From: an uncultured Collinsella sp.
Lineage (GTDB): Bacteria; Actinomycetota; Coriobacteriia; Coriobacteriales; Coriobacteriaceae
NCBI GenBank assembly: GCA_902464035.1
Contig: CABQHT010000019.1
Span: 1-35,084, forward strand
DNA length: 35,084 nucleotides
Direction: 5' to 3'
Both the position numbers and the translations under genes were made by a program. This document shows, one piece after another, positions 1 through 14,936 of the stretch (positions are counted from its first letter, which is position 1; every line of letters begins with the position of its first letter). Below the pieces are notes generated by a model, which did no database searches, had not been told where the DNA came from, and worked only from the letters and a program-made list of their open reading frames with translations.

Positions 1-55
1 CGAGGCTGCCAAGGAGAAGCTCGAGGCTGCTGGCGCTGCTGTCACCCTCAAGTAA
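1..55 (+). CDS. rplL: 50S ribosomal protein L7/L12, C-terminal end (partial)
   Basis: Only the last 17 codons are present, read in the frame beginning at base 2 and ending with TAA at 53-55. The peptide ends EAAGAAVTLK, the typical end of L7/L12, whose C-terminal domain recruits translation factors to the ribosome stalk. A strong terminator follows directly, so the usual read-through from rplJL into rpoB is interrupted here by galU. The identification rests on a short tail plus position near rpoBC, so it is good but not certain. Confidence 0.8.
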   Translation, partial: EAAKEKLEAAGAAVTLK

Positions 56-83
56 TCAGGCTTTCTCGCCAGATTTCTTTGCA

Positions 84-117
84 GACGGGACTCGCTATGC
101 GAGCCCCGTCTTTTTTG
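84..117 (+). terminator. Intrinsic terminator after rplL
   Basis: A 12-bp stem with one mismatch (GACGGGACTCGC, loop TAT, GCGAGCCCCGTC) is followed by a T run at 110-117. It ends the rplL transcript 28 bases after the stop codon. Confidence 0.85.
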
Positions 118-195
118 TTTTGGCCCCTCATTCCCATTGCTCGGCACGCAGAACACCGTTGTCTTCGCCGTGCCAATCTTGTTACCGCTGGGGCG

Positions 196-301
196 TAAAA
201 TTGCACCATTCGGGCAATAATTTGCGTTGACCTGCTGAAGAATTGCGTTTGCCTTACGGCGACGTATGTCTTCGGCGGTAAGATACTTCGGTATCGCAAT
301 T
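196..301 (+). promoter_or_regulatory. Probable galU promoter (-10) and structured 5' leader
   Basis: The gap between rplL and galU is 313 bases. TAAAAT at 196-201 is a good -10, but no clear -35 is seen 16-18 bases upstream. Downstream, AATTGCG (241-247) pairs perfectly with CGCAATT (295-301). Inside that pair lie CTTAC/GTAAG arms and a GATAC-TTCG-GTATC hairpin (282-295) with a stable tetraloop, so a small junction-like fold is possible. The structure is visible; its function is not known. Confidence 0.35.
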
Positions 302-368
302 TGGTCTGCGGCCGCCGTGCCGCACGCATAGGGCGCATTCTGCGCCTGCGAAAGGATCCTTGAATAAC

Positions 369-1274
369 ATGAAGGCAATCATCCCCGCCGCCGGTCTTGG
401 CACGCGTTTTCTGCCTGGCACTAAGTGCACGCCCAAAGAGATGTTGCCGGTGCTCGACAAGCCGGTCATTCAGTATGTCGTTGAGGAGGCACTCGACCCC
501 GAGGAGGTCGACGACGCCATCATCGTTACCTCTCCCGGTAAGCCCGAGCTGCTGAGCTACTTCCAGCCCGATCGCTCGCTCGAGAACCTGCTGCGCGAGC
601 GCGGCAAGAATGCCTATGCCGATGCCGTCGCCCATGCTGGCGGTATGCCGGTCGACTTCCGTTATCAGTACGAGCCCAAGGGCCTCGGCCATGCTATCCG
701 CTCTGCTGCCGACGCCGTGGCAGGGGAGAACTTCCTGGTTCTTCTGGGCGACTACGTTGTGCCTAACCGCGACATCTGCGACAAGATGCTCGCCGTTTCC
801 AAGGAGCACGGTGGTGCTTCGGTTATCGCCGTCGCTGCTTGCTCGCCCGAGGAAGTCAGCCGCTACGGCGTTATCGCCGGCGAGCGCGTCGGTTCGCTCG
901 AGGGCGCCGAGGGCGTTGCCGATGCCGAGCCGGGCGCTGTCTGGCGCATCGGCGGTCTAGTCGAGAAGCCTGCTCCCGAGGCGGCTCCGTCCAACCTGTA
1001 CATCGTCGGCCGTTACCTGCTGAGCCCGCTGGTCATGGATCTGCTTGCCGACCAGCAGGCCGGCAAGGGCGGCGAGATTCAGCTTACCGACGCTATGGCC
1101 CGCTCGCTCGACCGCGAGGCTATGTACGCTGTCGTCATCGATCCGCTCTCGGGCTACGACACTGGCACCCCGTCTGGCTGGATGGCCACCAACGCCCTCA
1201 TGGCCGCAAGCGATCCTCGCTTTGCCAGCGCCTTCTGGGACGCCATCGACGAGCGCGGCGGCTTAAAGCGTTAA
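369..1274 (+). CDS. galU: UTP--glucose-1-phosphate uridylyltransferase (GalU/GtaB)
   Basis: GalU makes UDP-glucose from UTP and glucose-1-phosphate in the cytoplasm, for cell-surface glycans. The 301-residue protein begins MKAIIPAAGLGTRFLP, the nucleotide-binding signature loop, and continues with KEMLPVLDKPVIQYV, a GLGHAI motif, LLGDY (metal-binding Asp), VEKP near a GRYLLSP motif, and GGEIQLTDAM near the C-terminus. All are family hallmarks in the expected order, and the length is normal. I chose ATG 369 because it matches the family N-terminus. A TTG at 360 is in frame, but only 3 bases after the AAAGGA Shine-Dalgarno (351-356), while 369 is 12 bases after it, so the start is not settled. 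The gene is monocistronic between two terminators and sits unusually between rplL and rpoB. Confidence 0.93.
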   Translation: MKAIIPAAGLGTRFLPGTKCTPKEMLPVLDKPVIQYVVEEALDPEEVDDAIIVTSPGKPELLSYFQPDRSLENLLRERGKNAYADAVAHAGGMPVDFRYQYEPKGLGHAIRSAADAVAGENFLVLLGDYVVPNRDICDKMLAVSKEHGGASVIAVAACSPEEVSRYGVIAGERVGSLEGAEGVADAEPGAVWRIGGLVEKPAPEAAPSNLYIVGRYLLSPLVMDLLADQQAGKGGEIQLTDAMARSLDREAMYAVVIDPLSGYDTGTPSGWMATNALMAASDPRFASAFWDAIDERGGLKR

Positions 1275-1292
1275 CGCAAGTAAGAAACGCAA

Positions 1293-1326
1293 ACGGGTGC
1301 GGACTTCGGTCTGCGCCCGTTTTTTT
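1293..1326 (+). terminator. Intrinsic terminator after galU
   Basis: A 12-bp stem (ACGGGTGCGGAC / GTCTGCGCCCGT, two G-T wobbles) closes a TTCG loop and is followed by seven T (1320-1326). It lies 18 bases after the galU stop. Confidence 0.9.
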
Positions 1327-1348
1327 ATGCGCGCTACATCTCGGCTTC

Positions 1349-1518
1349 GGAAAATGCGTCCCACTTTTTGGCTGAATTGTGGGACGCAGTTTCCCAAACA
1401 GGGCCATAGGGGAAAATGCGTCCCAGTATTTCGCCTCAAAGCGGGATACAGTTTCCCAAACAGGGCTCGACCGGAAACTGCGTCCCAGTTTGAGACCTCA
1501 AAACGGGATGCAGTTTCC
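1349..1518. repeat. Three tandem 46-bp palindromic repeats with a 62-bp period
   Basis: Units lie at 1349-1394, 1411-1456 and 1473-1518. Each starts GGAAAATGCGTCCCA or GGAAACTGCGTCCCA and ends with a near-complement GGGACGCAGTTTCC (variants GGGATACAG..., GGGATGCAG...). The two 16-bp spacers both begin CAAACAGGG. Unit 3 is the best hairpin: its 14-bp arms have a single non-Watson-Crick position and its centre carries TTTGAG-AC-CTCAAA. No ORF with family resemblance covers the region. The units resemble dispersed REP-type palindromes. They lie between the galU terminator and the rpoB promoter region. Confidence 0.85.
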
Positions 1519-1590
1519 GGTTGATCAACCCACGCTGTCATCCAGCCCTTCAACGGCTTGCATCCTCAACTTCGTTCACAGAAAATATAT

Positions 1591-1602
1591 GAACACCTGT
1601 TC
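1591..1602. promoter_or_regulatory. 12-bp dyad GAACACCTGTTC upstream of rpoB (possible operator)
   Basis: GAACA-CC-TGTTC is a perfect dyad. It lies inside ATATA...TATAT and, further out, ACAGAAAA (1577-1584) ... TTTTCTGT (1628-1635), both inverted. The GAAC-N4-GTTC core resembles the Gram-positive LexA box. A LexA role upstream of rpoB would be unexpected, so this is recorded as an operator-like dyad only. Confidence 0.25.
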
Positions 1603-1680
1603 GATGCACCTATATCTACCTGCATCTTTTCTGTCGAAAAACTTTGCTACTCCAAAAACTCAATCGCGTCAAGGCTTTTC

Positions 1681-1708
1681 TTGCCCAACGGTCGGTACCT
1701 GATAAACT
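1681..1708 (+). promoter_or_regulatory. Candidate rpoBC promoter
   Basis: TTGCCC (1681-1686) and TAAACT (1703-1708) are separated by 16 bases and lie about 75 bases before the rpoB start. Both hexamers are imperfect (each 4 of 6 matches to consensus). No better pair was seen between the repeat array and rpoB. Confidence 0.4.
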
Positions 1709-1781
1709 ATTAGGTTGCGATAACTGGCGAAGCTATGCCTCGCCAACCCACCGAGCATTTCCGTGAAGGAGGAAAAACCTG

Positions 1782-5273
<3,492 letters not shown>

Positions 5274-5279
5274 TTGACT

Positions 5280-9758
<4,479 letters not shown>

Positions 9759-9764
9759 TTAGTT

Positions 9765-9786
9765 CCGCCGTTCTAACGAACGGCGG
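9765..9786 (+). other. Perfect 9-bp hairpin just after rpoC
   Basis: CCGCCGTTC-TAAC-GAACGGCGG starts 6 bases after the rpoC stop. It has no T run, so it is more likely an mRNA 3'-end protecting or pausing hairpin than a terminator. The real terminator lies 45 bases further on. Confidence 0.6.
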
Positions 9787-9831
9787 CGAACTCCGTCGCT
9801 GCGCGGTCCCCAGAGCTACAATCTGTCATTC

Positions 9832-9874
9832 AAAAGGCAGGGCATGACCAAAAGGTCAATGCCCTGCCTTTTTC
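9832..9874 (+). terminator. Intrinsic terminator of the rpoBC operon
   Basis: A long stem (GGCAGGGCATGACC, loop AAAA, GGTCAATGCCCTGCC, one bulge) is flanked by AAA and TTTTT. It separates rpoBC from the ECF sigma unit. The rest of the 318-base gap to the sigma gene holds only a short AAAAAGGGACAGG stretch (9956) and the ECF promoter. Confidence 0.9.
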
Positions 9875-9999
9875 ATGCCACCTTGTACGCTCTGGGGGCC
9901 GCTCGCTTGCGTATGCTCAACCTGTTGCGTTCCGTTGATCCCTTGGGGACCTGCTAAAAAGGGACAGGTTTATTTTGCTAGGTTTTTCCTGCTTGAATT

Positions 10000-10026
10000 T
10001 GAAACATTTCGTCCGGCCAGAGCGTA
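10000..10026 (+). promoter_or_regulatory. Probable ECF-sigma-dependent promoter (autoregulation)
   Basis: TGAAAC (10000-10005) and CGTA (10023-10026) are separated by 17 bases. The pair closely matches the Bacillus sigma-W-type ECF promoter (TGAAAC, 16-base spacer, CGTA). A transcript from here would start about 44 bases before the sigma gene. Confidence 0.55.
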
Positions 10027-10076
10027 TCTATGGTGAGGGCCTCATCGAGAACCAATAACGTCACCGGGAGGTGATT

Positions 10077-10595
10077 ATGGAAGAACAAGCATTTAGACAG
10101 GCGGTCGAAGACCACCGGGATGTCGTGTTTCGGATCGCATTGACGTACCTGCGCGATCGCGCCGATGCCGATGATGTTGCACAAGACGTCTTTCTTAAGT
10201 TGCTCAAAAGCGATACGCATTTTGAAGGCTGGGAGCATCTTCGTCGATGGCTTATCCGGGTCACGATCAATGAATGCAAATCGCTCTTTCGAAAGCCATG
10301 GAGGCGTGTGGAGGATATTGAGAACCTGGCCGAGTCGCTTTCGACAGCGCAGGAAGAGACCAAGGCCGTCCTGTCAGACGTCATGCGGCTTCCGGAACGA
10401 TTCCGTATCCCCATCGTGCTCTATTACTATCTGGGCTTCTCGACTTCAGAGATTGCCGAGTTGCTGCACGTGCCAGCCGCGACAGTTCGAACGCGTTTAG
10501 CTCGCGGCAGATCGAAACTCAAGTTCATCCTAGAGGAGGGCGACCGTGAAATCCAACCAAATCAAGCAGGCCTTCGAGTCCGTCCAAGCCGATAG
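10077..10595 (+). CDS. ECF-family RNA polymerase sigma factor
   Basis: This 172-residue protein should redirect RNA polymerase to a small regulon. The sigma-2 region (about residues 10-75) contains DADDVAQDVFLKLLK, which binds the core and the -10 element. The sigma-4 region (about 105-155) contains LPERFRIPIVLYYYLGFS, then EIAELLHVPAATVRTRLARG, the helix-turn-helix that reads the -35. No sigma-3 region lies between them, as expected for ECF factors. ATG 10077 follows GGGAGG (10066-10071) by 5 bases and is preferred over the in-frame GTG 10071. The 3' end overlaps the next gene by 50 bases, so the two are probably translationally coupled. The ECF subgroup cannot be named from sequence alone. 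Confidence 0.9.
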   Translation: MEEQAFRQAVEDHRDVVFRIALTYLRDRADADDVAQDVFLKLLKSDTHFEGWEHLRRWLIRVTINECKSLFRKPWRRVEDIENLAESLSTAQEETKAVLSDVMRLPERFRIPIVLYYYLGFSTSEIAELLHVPAATVRTRLARGRSKLKFILEEGDREIQPNQAGLRVRPSR

Positions 10596-11622
10596 CGATC
10601 TTGCTGACCGTGTTCTTTATGCCGCTGCTGGTGAGCCGCTTCGCCGAAAGGGTCACGCGAAGCCTCTGTATGTTGCCGTGATCGGATGCCTTGCCGGAGT
10701 GCTGGCGACCGGAGGGGTCGCCTACGCCGTCGTCAATTCCAGTTATTTTGCCTCTGCCTGGGGAAACCATGGCAACGGAGAGTCCATTACCTGGACTCAA
10801 GGTGGCTCGTCGGGGACTAAATATACCTACACCAGAGAGTTTGGTGATGGTATCGCGCCCCAAAGCTTGGAGGGTTCAGTACAGAAGGTCAATCTGTCCG
10901 TCGAGGGCAACGGCTATACACTCGACATTCATGATATGGCTATCGATAAAAACGGTTGCGGTGCCGTGACGTTTACGTTGTCCAATCCAAATGGTGTTAA
11001 CTACTACAAGCCGGCAGCAGAGACTGGCGAACTTGTTCTCTATGGTGAAGAAGAACAAGGCATCGGCACGCCCAGCATGAACTTCGGCGAGGAATGGGCT
11101 GACACACGCTGCACAATTGACAAGGACACATCAAGCGACACGGTCATTAACGGCACAATGTACTTTGCCTCATGGAATCGCGATCGAGATTTAGGACATG
11201 CTGTCACCTGGAATATCAGCTGGACGGAGGGCGAAGGTGAGGATGCGAAGCATGTCGAGTCATCGACACCCGAGTTTAGCGTCGGAGCGTACGTCGATAC
11301 AAAGGAGCTCCGCTCCGACGACTCGCCTCTTGAGATTAGCCCGTTTTCCATCCAGACGCACATCGATGATCTGGGCATTGACGCAGTCACGAAAAAGTTG
11401 ACCGTTACCTACAAGGATGGATCGGAGCAGATTATCGAAGACGATGCTGCAGGCGCGTACAATTCCTATTTTTCGCTGACGCGCAATAGCGGGGAGAACA
11501 TCTCGGTTCCGACAAAGCTGATCAATGTCGATCAAGTGGTCTCGGTAACCCTCGAGGGCACGAGGTACAAATCAACAGGAGAGACCGAAACAGAATTACC
11601 CTTTACCATCGTCTATTCGTAA
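10546..11622 (+). CDS. Membrane-anchored probable anti-sigma factor (DUF4179-like)
   Basis: The protein has 358 residues. About 40 N-terminal cytoplasmic residues precede one membrane segment at about 41-62 (LYVAVIGCLAGVLATGG). Roughly 295 extracytoplasmic residues follow, rich in Thr, Ser, Asp and Gly and probably beta-rich. This layout, and the 50-base overlap with the ECF sigma gene, is that of a cognate anti-sigma factor that releases sigma on an envelope signal. GTG 10546 is 6 bases after AGGAGG (10534-10539). The N-terminus resembles the DUF4179/anti-sigma N-terminal region only loosely. Codon use is visibly more AT-rich than in the flanking ribosomal genes, though those are highly biased anyway. 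The signal sensed is unknown. A terminator follows. Confidence 0.7.
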   Translation: MKSNQIKQAFESVQADSDLADRVLYAAAGEPLRRKGHAKPLYVAVIGCLAGVLATGGVAYAVVNSSYFASAWGNHGNGESITWTQGGSSGTKYTYTREFGDGIAPQSLEGSVQKVNLSVEGNGYTLDIHDMAIDKNGCGAVTFTLSNPNGVNYYKPAAETGELVLYGEEEQGIGTPSMNFGEEWADTRCTIDKDTSSDTVINGTMYFASWNRDRDLGHAVTWNISWTEGEGEDAKHVESSTPEFSVGAYVDTKELRSDDSPLEISPFSIQTHIDDLGIDAVTKKLTVTYKDGSEQIIEDDAAGAYNSYFSLTRNSGENISVPTKLINVDQVVSVTLEGTRYKSTGETETELPFTIVYS

Positions 11623-11628
11623 GGCCTA

Positions 11629-11661
11629 GGCCGCTTCCTGCTAGAGGAAGCGGCCATTTTT
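11629..11661 (+). terminator. Intrinsic terminator after the ECF unit
   Basis: A perfect 11-bp stem (GGCCGCTTCCT / AGGAAGCGGCC, loop GCTAG) is followed by ATTTTT. It ends the sigma/anti-sigma transcript before the rpsL promoter. Confidence 0.92.
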
Positions 11662-11769
11662 GCGTTACATGGACGGCTGGAATGGGCACTTGCGCACAGG
11701 CGGGGATTCCTTTTATGGAGGCTTTGCGGAAATATAGCTATTTTGGGATACGCCCGGCGGCGTGGTCTG

Positions 11770-11798
11770 TTGACGGCACAGCTAACGCCACGTATCCT
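11770..11798 (+). promoter_or_regulatory. Strong sigma-70-type promoter of the str operon
   Basis: TTGACG (11770-11775), a 17-base spacer and TATCCT (11793-11798) form a near-consensus promoter. The transcript would start near 11805, leaving a leader of about 87 bases that contains an AGGGG/CCCCT hairpin. Confidence 0.75.
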
Positions 11799-11891
11799 AT
11801 CCAACTGCGTGTTTCGTAGGGGGATGCTGACCCCTCGATTCAAGCCGTTGCACTTTACAGAAAGCTGGAATCATTCGAGAAGGAGTACGCT

Positions 11892-12269
11892 TTGCCTACT
11901 ATTAACCAGCTGGTTCGCCAGGGCCGTCGTTCCGTGCCCAAGAAGTCCAAGAACGCTGCTCTGCAGCACAACTCCCAGAAGCGCGGCGTGTGCACCCGCG
12001 TCTTCACCACGAGCCCCAAGAAGCCGAACTCGGCTCTTCGTAAGGTTGCCCGTGTTCGCCTTGTCAACGGCATCGAAGTTACTGCTTACATCCCGGGTGA
12101 GGGCCACAACCTGCAGGAGCACTCCATCGTGCTCGTCCGCGGCGGTCGTGTCCGTGACCTCCCTGGTGTCCGTTATCACGTCATTCGTGGCGCCTACGAC
12201 GCTGCTCCGGTCCAGAACCGTATGCAGGCCCGTTCCAAGTACGGTGCTAAGCGCCCCAAGGCTAAATAA
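11892..12269 (+). CDS. rpsL: 30S ribosomal protein S12
   Basis: S12 sits at the decoding centre of the small subunit and controls accuracy. The 125-residue protein starts with TTG after AGAAGGAG. The conserved block TTSPKKPNSALRK has the usual lysine at 43, but the loop GGRVRDLPGVRYH has arginine at residue 88, where most bacteria have lysine. K88R is a known streptomycin-resistance substitution in E. coli and Mycobacterium tuberculosis. The gene is first in the operon rpsL-rpsG-fusA-rpsJ. The 74-base gap to rpsG is longer than the other internal gaps and contains a hairpin. Confidence 0.98.
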   Translation: MPTINQLVRQGRRSVPKKSKNAALQHNSQKRGVCTRVFTTSPKKPNSALRKVARVRLVNGIEVTAYIPGEGHNLQEHSIVLVRGGRVRDLPGVRYHVIRGAYDAAPVQNRMQARSKYGAKRPKAK

Positions 12270-12294
12270 GCCAGATAACGTTTTGATACTTTCG

Positions 12295-12321
12295 CCGTGT
12301 GCCGTCTTGAGCGCCGCACGG
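12295..12321 (+). promoter_or_regulatory. Hairpin in the S12-S7 intercistronic region (possible S7 site)
   Basis: CCGTG (12295-12299) pairs with CACGG (12317-12321) around a GC-rich interior. In E. coli, S7 represses its own operon by binding the S12-S7 intercistronic RNA. A similar role here is an inference from position only. Confidence 0.25.
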
Positions 12322-12343
12322 TAGACACTTAAGGAGATTTCAC

Positions 12344-12817
12344 ATGCCGCGTCGTGCAGCAGCTAATCGTCGTGAGGTTCAGCCTGACGCCGTTTACAAC
12401 AACCGCCTGGTGACTCAGCTCATCAACAAGGTCCTTCTTGACGGCAAGAAGGCCACCGCTGAGCGCATCGTTTACACCGCTTTCGAGATCGTTGCCGAGA
12501 AGTCCGAGGGCGGCGACGCTCTCGCTACCTTCAAGAAGGCTATGGACAACGTCAAGCCCACGCTCGAGGTTAAGCCCAAGCGTGTCGGTGGCGCTACCTA
12601 TCAGGTCCCGATGGAGGTCAACTCCCGTCGTTCCACCGCTCTGGGTATCCGCTGGATCGTCAACTTCTCCCGCGCTCGCAAGGAGAAGACCATGGCCGAG
12701 CGTCTCGCCAACGAGATCCTCGACGCTTCCAACGGCCTGGGCGCTTCCGTCAAGAAGCGTGAGGACGTCTTCAAGATGGCCGAGGCCAACCGCGCGTTCT
12801 CTCACTATCGTTGGTAA
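12344..12817 (+). CDS. rpsG: 30S ribosomal protein S7
   Basis: S7 starts assembly of the 30S head and contacts E-site tRNA. The 157-residue protein begins MPRRAAANRREVQPDAVY and contains LINKVLLDGKKATAERIVY and GGATYQVPMEV, all typical. The length is normal for bacteria. ATG 12344 follows AAGGAG by a normal distance. It is second in the str operon, with fusA 19 bases downstream. In well-studied operons S7 is the autoregulatory protein, and the preceding gap may hold its target. Confidence 0.98.
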   Translation: MPRRAAANRREVQPDAVYNNRLVTQLINKVLLDGKKATAERIVYTAFEIVAEKSEGGDALATFKKAMDNVKPTLEVKPKRVGGATYQVPMEVNSRRSTALGIRWIVNFSRARKEKTMAERLANEILDASNGLGASVKKREDVFKMAEANRAFSHYRW

Positions 12818-12836
12818 GTTAAGGTAAGGAACTAAC

Positions 12837-14936
12837 ATGGCTAAGCCTAAGTACAAGCTTTCCGATACCCGTAACATCGGCATCATGGCTCACATCGATG
12901 CCGGTAAGACCACCACGACCGAGCGTATTCTTTACTACACCGGTAAGACCCACAAGATCGGTGAGGTCCATGAGGGCGCTGCCACCATGGACTGGATGGT
13001 TCAGGAGCAGGAGCGCGGCGTAACCATTACCTCCGCTGCTACCACGTGCTTCTGGAACAAGGACGGCAAGGACTACCGCATCCAGATCATCGACACCCCG
13101 GGCCACGTTGACTTCACCGCCGAGGTCGAGCGCTGCCTTCGCGTCCTCGATGGCGCTGTCGCCGTTTTCGACGCCGTTGCCGGCGTTCAGCCCCAGTCTG
13201 AGACCGTTTGGCGTCAGGCTTCTACCTTCAACGTCCCCCGCATCGCCTTCATCAACAAGTATGACCGCGTGGGCGCTGACTTCTTCAACGCTATCGAGAC
13301 CATGAAGGATCGTCTCGACGCTAACGCCGTGGCCGCTCAGGTCCCGATGGGCGCCGAGGACAACTTCTGGGGTGTCATCGACCTGGTTACCATGACTGCA
13401 TGGGACTTCAAGGCCGACGAGAAGGGCATGACCTACCCCGAGCCGATGGACGAGATCCCGGCTGAGTTTGCCGACATCGCTGCCACCAAGCGCGAGGAGC
13501 TCCTCGACGCTGCTGCCAGCTTTGACGACGAGCTCATGGAGAAGATCCTCATGGAGGAGGACTTCACCGTCGAGGAGCTCAAGGCTGCTCTGCGCAAGGG
13601 CGTTCTGGCCAACGAGCTCAACCTCGTTTTCGTGGGCTCCGCCTACAAGAACAAGGGCGTTCAGGAGCTGCTCGATGCTGTCGTCGACTACCTGCCCAGC
13701 CCGCTCGACGTCGAGGCCGTCACCGGTACCGATCCGGACACCGGCGAGGAGATTCAGCGTCATCCTTCCTTCGACGAGCCCTTCTCCGGCCTGGTCTTCA
13801 AGATCATGACCGACCCGTTCGTCGGTAAGCTCACCTACGTCCGCGTTTACTCCGGCCGCGCCGAGTCCGGCTCCTACGTGGTCAACGCTTCCAACGGTCA
13901 GCGCGAGCGCCTCGGCCGCATCCTCGAGATGAACGCCGCCGAGCGTATCGACCGTGACGACGCTGCCGCCGGCGACATCGTCGCTTGCGTCGGCTTCAAG
14001 AACTCCACCACCGGTGACACCCTGTGCGCCGAGGGCAAGGAGATCGTCCTCGAGAAGATCGAGTTCGCTAAGCCCGTTATTGACGTTGCCATCGAGCCCA
14101 AGACCAAGGCCGAGCAGGACAAGATGTCCCTGGCTCTGACCAAGCTCGCCGAGGAGGACCCGACCTTCCAGGTGTCCACCAACCACGAGACCGGCCAGAC
14201 CATCATCGCCGGCATGGGCGAGCTGCACCTCGAGATCATCGTCGACCGTCTGCTCCGCGAGTTCAAGGTTGACGCTAACGTCGGTAAGCCCCAGGTTGCC
14301 TACCGCGAGACCGCCGGTCACGACGTCGAGAAGGCTGAGGGCAAGTTCGTCCGTCAGTCCGGCGGTCGCGGTCAGTACGGCCACGCCGTCATCAAGCTCG
14401 AGAAGATGGAGGAGGGCTTCGGCTACGAGTTCGTCAACGCTATCGTCGGCGGCGTCGTGCCCAAGGAGTACATCCCGTCCATCGACAAGGGCATCCAGGA
14501 GGCCCTGAACACCGGTGTTATCGCCGGCTTCCCGGTCCTCGACGTTAAGGTCACCCTGTTCGACGGTTCTTACCACGAGGTCGACTCCTCCGAGGCCGCC
14601 TTCAAGATCGCCGGTTCCATGGCTATCAAGGACGCCCTCAAGAAGTCCGATCCGCAGCTGCTCGAGCCGATCATGGCTGTCGAGGTCGAGACCCCCGAGC
14701 AGTACATGGGCGACGTTATGGGCAACCTCTCCGGTCGCCGCGGCAAGATCGAGGGCATGGAGGATCGCAAGAACAGCAAGCTCATCCGTGCCAAGGTGCC
14801 GCTGGGCGAGATGTTCGGTTACGCTACCGACCTTCGCTCCCAGACCCAGGGCCGTGCATCCTACACGATGCAGTTCGACTCTTATGAGCCCGCGCCCAAG
14901 TCCATCGTGGACGAGGTCATGAGCAAGAACGCCTAA
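12837..14936 (+). CDS. fusA: Elongation factor G
   Basis: EF-G is the GTPase that drives translocation on the ribosome. The 699-residue protein has the full set of G motifs: AHIDAGKTTTTER (P-loop, near residues 18-30), GVTITSAATT (switch I), DTPGHVDF (G3) and NKYD (G4, usually NKMD). Domains II-V follow, including GMGELHLEII and the C-terminal SLSGRRGKIEGM-type segment (here NLSGRRGKIEGM). The length is typical. It is the third gene of the str operon. A tuf gene normally follows, but rpsJ comes next after 60 bases instead, so EF-Tu must be encoded elsewhere. Confidence 0.98.
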   Translation: MAKPKYKLSDTRNIGIMAHIDAGKTTTTERILYYTGKTHKIGEVHEGAATMDWMVQEQERGVTITSAATTCFWNKDGKDYRIQIIDTPGHVDFTAEVERCLRVLDGAVAVFDAVAGVQPQSETVWRQASTFNVPRIAFINKYDRVGADFFNAIETMKDRLDANAVAAQVPMGAEDNFWGVIDLVTMTAWDFKADEKGMTYPEPMDEIPAEFADIAATKREELLDAAASFDDELMEKILMEEDFTVEELKAALRKGVLANELNLVFVGSAYKNKGVQELLDAVVDYLPSPLDVEAVTGTDPDTGEEIQRHPSFDEPFSGLVFKIMTDPFVGKLTYVRVYSGRAESGSYVVNASNGQRERLGRILEMNAAERIDRDDAAAGDIVACVGFKNSTTGDTLCAEGKEIVLEKIEFAKPVIDVAIEPKTKAEQDKMSLALTKLAEEDPTFQVSTNHETGQTIIAGMGELHLEIIVDRLLREFKVDANVGKPQVAYRETAGHDVEKAEGKFVRQSGGRGQYGHAVIKLEKMEEGFGYEFVNAIVGGVVPKEYIPSIDKGIQEALNTGVIAGFPVLDVKVTLFDGSYHEVDSSEAAFKIAGSMAIKDALKKSDPQLLEPIMAVEVETPEQYMGDVMGNLSGRRGKIEGMEDRKNSKLIRAKVPLGEMFGYATDLRSQTQGRASYTMQFDSYEPAPKSIVDEVMSKNA

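Noticed and set aside
1349..1518. CRISPR array
   Set aside because: Repeats are palindromic 46-mers with partly conserved 16-bp spacers and only three units; no cas genes are present.
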